DNA of 64,000 bases from Hugenholtzia roseola DSM 9546 (GTDB lineage Bacteria; Bacteroidota; Bacteroidia; Cytophagales; Bernardetiaceae): the NCBI RefSeq assembly GCF_000422585.1, contig NZ_KE383879.1, positions 29,290-93,289 of the forward strand, written 5' to 3'. The position numbers were made by a program, and so were the translations under genes. Positions within the stretch are counted from its first letter, which is position 1. The number at the start of each line of letters is the position of its first letter. Shown here one piece after another: positions 61,182-64,000 of this stretch. The notes beneath the pieces were generated by a model. The model was not told the DNA's origin. It made no database searches and saw only the letters and a list, made by a program, of their open reading frames with translations.

Positions 61182-62372
61182 ATGAAACCTCGCACGCTTT
61201 TACTGTATCTGTTCGCACTTTCCAATTTTGCGCATATCGTAGATTTTATGATTCTCATGCCTTTGGGCGATGTCTTGATGAAAGATTTTGCTATTCCGCC
61301 TCAAAAATTCACCTACTTGGTATCGGCTTATGCGGTCAGTGCCTTCTTTGCAGGCATTTTTGGGGTCTTTTTCATCGACCGTTTTGATAGAAAAAAGGCA
61401 CTCTTGGCGGTCATGTTTGGTTTTGGTTTGGGTACGATAGCTTGCAGTTTTGCACCCAGCTATGAATTTTTCCTTTTGGCACGCACCCTAACGGGCTTTT
61501 TCGGCGGCATCATCGGCGCATTGGTTTTGGCAGTGATTAGCGATTTATACCCTTTCGAGGAAAGAGGAAAGGCGATGGGCATTGTCAGCACCTCTTTTTC
61601 CTTAGCTTCTGTGTTGGGCGTGCCGTTGGGTTTGATTTTGGCAGATAGCTATAATTGGCAACTTCCGTTTCTTCTTTTGGGCGGTTTTGTGTTTGTGATG
61701 GCTTTTCTCATTTTAAAATTGATGCCCGCTATGGACGCGCACCTAAAAGATGCTAATTTGGAAAAAGAAAACAAATTACAACAACTATTTTCCATCTTAG
61801 GAAATGCCAACTTGCGGAAAGCCCTTGCCCTGACTATTTTGATGATAATGGGGCATTTTTCTATCATTCCCTTCATCAGCCCCTATATGATACGAAATGT
61901 AGGACTTTTGCAACAAGACATCAAGTATATTTACCTATTTGGTGGATTAGCGACGGTAGTTTCCGCGCCTTTGGCAGGGCGTTGGGTAGATAAATTTGGA
62001 GCAGCGCGGGTCTTTTTGATAGCCTTATTGAGTTCCTTTGCCGTCATTGCCGTCCTGACGAATCTTAGCCCTGTGCCACTCTGGACTGCCCTTGTTGTTA
62101 CAACGCTGTTTTTTATTGCAACCAACTCGCGCTTTGTGCCTGCCCAAACGCTTATCACCTCTTCGGTAGAACCCAGCAGAAGGGGGAGTTTTATGAGCCT
62201 CAACGCCTCTGCCCAGCAGTTGGCTTCGGGGAGTGCCTCTCTTTTGGGCGGTTGGATTGTGAGCGAAGCCGCCACAGGGCAAATCCAACACTATCCTATT
62301 TTGGGAATGGTGGCAATAGGCATCAGTGCTTGTACGCTTTTTGTCGTATTTTCTCTTAAAATTGTCAAATAA
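61182..62372 (+). CDS. MFS transporter, drug-efflux-like
   Basis: The 396-residue protein has 12 predicted membrane helices and the major facilitator motif between helices 2 and 3 as GVFFIDRFDRKKALL, with a variant of the antiporter motif C (SLASVLGVPLGLILADSYNW) in helix 5. A charged central loop (about residues 190-205; DAHLKDANLEKENK) divides the halves. The sequence is nearest to the Bcr/CmlA and AraJ-like sugar/drug efflux groups; the substrate is unknown. It is read alone. Confidence 0.9.
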   Translation: MKPRTLLLYLFALSNFAHIVDFMILMPLGDVLMKDFAIPPQKFTYLVSAYAVSAFFAGIFGVFFIDRFDRKKALLAVMFGFGLGTIACSFAPSYEFFLLARTLTGFFGGIIGALVLAVISDLYPFEERGKAMGIVSTSFSLASVLGVPLGLILADSYNWQLPFLLLGGFVFVMAFLILKLMPAMDAHLKDANLEKENKLQQLFSILGNANLRKALALTILMIMGHFSIIPFISPYMIRNVGLLQQDIKYIYLFGGLATVVSAPLAGRWVDKFGAARVFLIALLSSFAVIAVLTNLSPVPLWTALVVTTLFFIATNSRFVPAQTLITSSVEPSRRGSFMSLNASAQQLASGSASLLGGWIVSEAATGQIQHYPILGMVAIGISACTLFVVFSLKIVK

Positions 62373-62481
62373 TAAAGTGATAAAATGGGCTATTTTTTCT
62401 TTCAATAATCTATAAAATTAGTTTGGGTCTGTTTGCGAATAGTTGGAAAACAATATGTAGAACAGACCTGCGCTTGTCCGC

Positions 62482-62791
62482 AATAATGTTAAGTTCTGTA
62501 AAAAGCCTTGTTTTATTACAGTTTTTTCAAATTTGACACGAAATAAAATTTGGTTTTGAAACCCTCCCTTTGGGGGAGGGCAGGGTGGGGTTCATTCCTT
62601 TTTTATTTCAATCTCACAGCGGACAAGGCATGCCTTGTCCCTACATTTGAATCTAATTTTTAGAATTTAACATCACTGCCCTTTGGGGGAGGGCAGGGTG
62701 GGGTTCATTCCTTTTTTATTTCAATCTCACAGCGGACAAGGCAATGCCTTGTCCCTACATTTGCACCTGATTTTTAGAACTTAACACTACT
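62482..62791. mobile_element. Family A MITE-like element A12, with its right half tandemly duplicated (310 bp)
   Basis: The left end (AATAATGTTAAGTTCTG) is followed by a normal copy ending CATCACT at 62677. The right 112 bases of that copy (62566-62677) then recur at 62679-62791, ending CACTACT. Both halves carry CCCTTTGGGGGAGGGCAGGG, TTTCAATCTCACAGC and the main palindrome (62621-62640, lacking one loop base, and 62734-62754). The outer 12-mers GCGCTTGTCCGC and GCACTTATCTCC agree at 8 of 12. It accounts for half of the 62373-62967 gap; the rest shows only a near-consensus TATCTTCG box at 62868. Confidence 0.75.
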
Positions 62792-62967
62792 GCACTTATC
62801 TCCTGCGTTTATCCTAAAAGCAACTCAAAAAACTTTTCAAAATGCAGTTATTTTAAAAAGAACTTTGTATCTTCGTGATAGCAATCATAGCCTTCGAGTG
62901 GGTGCAAAGAAGGCTTTGTTTAGAGAATAAAGAAAAAATTTCAACTCTTTTTTTAAAAAATACTTGC

Positions 62968-64000
62968 ATGTCATACGCTCATATTCGCGAAGAAGAACTC
63001 AAAAATAAAGTAGCGCAAGACTATTTTATTGATTTTGATTGTACTAAAATAATTGGCAATATTGACTTTTGCGTTGTAGCCAAAACAAGCCCCCTTCAAG
63101 AATCGCTCTACGAAACGCCTTCCCTGCTTTGGGCAGAGGCAAAAAAGGGCAGTGCCGACCTCTACAAGGCACTTGTCCAGCTTATCCTAACTATCGGCAA
63201 GGCACGAACCTTTGATAAAACGCTCCCTGCGGCTTTTTTAGGTGCGTTTGATGCCGAAAAAATCGCTTTTGTACCCTATAATAGCGTTCAGGAGGTTTTT
63301 TATCAGAATGATTTTAATTGGAATGTTGCCCCTTCTAATCAGGATAGCAAAGAATTTAAACAACTTTTTCAGACAGTTCAGCATATTATTGATGAAAACT
63401 CGCTTCTTTTTCAATTTGAAAAAGAGGCGCAGGAACTTAAAGATTTTATTAAATCTAATTTTATAGAAGGGAATTTACACTTTTCTAAAATTCAAATTGA
63501 TAAAAACAATTTTATTACGATTTATAATAAATGGTTACAAACGGTAAAACCTACCATTGCAGCCGATTGGGATTTGGTGAAAAAAGGCGGACTTATTGAT
63601 GGTGATTTTTATTTAGCAGACTTACTTTCCCTTGAAAATCAGACCATTAAAGACAAACTTTTTGTTCTTTTAAATAACAATCATTACGAACTCGACCGAA
63701 AAATAGATGATTGGGGCATGTTTAGTTCGCGCCGCACTGCCTTTCACGACGGACAAAAAGCACACCAGCAGTTTTGGAAGAAATACGAAAGACCGCCCAA
63801 AGAGCAATATTGGGATTATATCGTGGCACGACGCGACTTGCTTGTACCGCAGGACATTCGCGAAAGAAAGGGCAGTTTTTTTACCCCTCAAATTTGGGTA
63901 GAGCTTTCCCAACAATATTTAGCCGATACCTTCGGGCAAAATTGGCAAGATGAGTATTACGTATGGGACTGTGCCGCAGGAACGGGAAATTTGTTAGCAG
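62968..64000 (+). CDS. Type IIG-like restriction-modification protein, N-terminal part (runs off right edge)
   Basis: From ATG 62968 the frame stays open for 344 codons to the window end. Near the N-terminus Asp 33 (GNIDFCV) and Glu 57-Ala-Lys 59 (WAEAKKG) followed by Gln 71 form a PD-(D/E)XK nuclease motif. A helical linker follows, then PQDIRERKGSFFTPQIWVELSQQYL and YVWDCAAGTGNLL, the X and I motifs of a gamma-type N6-adenine methylase. Nuclease then methylase in one chain is the Eco57I/BcgI-like type IIG plan. Residues 6-20 are identical to the left-edge gene. The methylase motif IV and target domain lie beyond the edge. Confidence 0.82.
   Translation, partial: MSYAHIREEELKNKVAQDYFIDFDCTKIIGNIDFCVVAKTSPLQESLYETPSLLWAEAKKGSADLYKALVQLILTIGKARTFDKTLPAAFLGAFDAEKIAFVPYNSVQEVFYQNDFNWNVAPSNQDSKEFKQLFQTVQHIIDENSLLFQFEKEAQELKDFIKSNFIEGNLHFSKIQIDKNNFITIYNKWLQTVKPTIAADWDLVKKGGLIDGDFYLADLLSLENQTIKDKLFVLLNNNHYELDRKIDDWGMFSSRRTAFHDGQKAHQQFWKKYERPPKEQYWDYIVARRDLLVPQDIRERKGSFFTPQIWVELSQQYLADTFGQNWQDEYYVWDCAAGTGNLLA

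Overview
The window looks like chromosome from a Bacteroidota bacterium, probably of the Cytophagales type. Four things point there. First, the gene set: a PF14121-type putative porin, a BamD lipoprotein next to an Rpb6/omega-like RNA polymerase subunit, group II geranylgeranylglyceryl phosphate synthase, and propeller/Y_Y_Y/GAF/SpoIIE sensor proteins. Second, the promoters: many genes have the phylum's TAnnTTTG -7 box. Third, ribosome-binding sites are weak. Fourth, there are many short dispersed repeats. I cannot name the species. No rRNA, CRISPR array, complete insertion sequence or prophage was seen. One tRNA (Val, GAC) is present. Layout, left part (1-24 kb): the start of a leftward type IIG-like restriction gene runs off the left edge. 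It is followed by carB, two overlapping unknown genes, a PAP2-like membrane protein, metG, a mini membrane protein, a putative porin with a class III aminotransferase, a GmrSD-like DUF262/DUF1524 protein, purH, an ABC-F ATPase, topoisomerase IV subunit A (parC), a FecE-like ATPase, the omega-like subunit, bamD and a membrane-anchored unknown. Middle part (24-45 kb): a long gap holds a possible small RNA. Then come a zinc-ribbon protein with an RN[D/E][N/S] repeat tail, two secreted or lipoprotein unknowns, apaG, an O-antigen-type ABC permease with a PH-like membrane protein, sbcD with a DUF1003 gene, a glycosyltransferase with rimK, an AT-rich type II restriction-modification pair (methyltransferase and XcyI-like nuclease), a fused acyl-CoA synthetase/GNAT protein and a giant SpoIIE sensor phosphatase. 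Right part (44-64 kb): a GNAT acetyltransferase, an ABM-domain protein, a run of three envelope proteins (OmpA-like, YfiR-like, chagasin-like), a cyclase-family hydrolase, a CheY-like regulator, a membrane Fe-S oxidoreductase, rplS, a LolC/E-type permease, a second SpoIIE sensor, hisD, pcrB, tRNA-Val and an MFS transporter. At the right edge a rightward type IIG gene begins whose N-terminus is nearly identical to that at the left edge. The most distinctive content is non-coding. At least twelve loci carry a roughly 170-bp element (here 'family A') with AGTRATGTTAARTTCT-like terminal inverted repeats and a GGACAAGGC/GCCTTGTCC palindrome. A second family of 227 bp ('family B') has 15-bp terminal inverted repeats. 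Two family B copies are flanked by perfect 8-bp target duplications. Family B carries a terminator-like hairpin followed by a promoter-like box, and family A is found nested inside family B several times. Both look like non-autonomous mobile elements (MITEs) whose transposases lie outside the window. Functionally the genes are mostly housekeeping (nucleotide and histidine synthesis, translation, envelope biogenesis) with scattered defence genes: two type IIG ends, one type II pair and one GmrSD-like protein.
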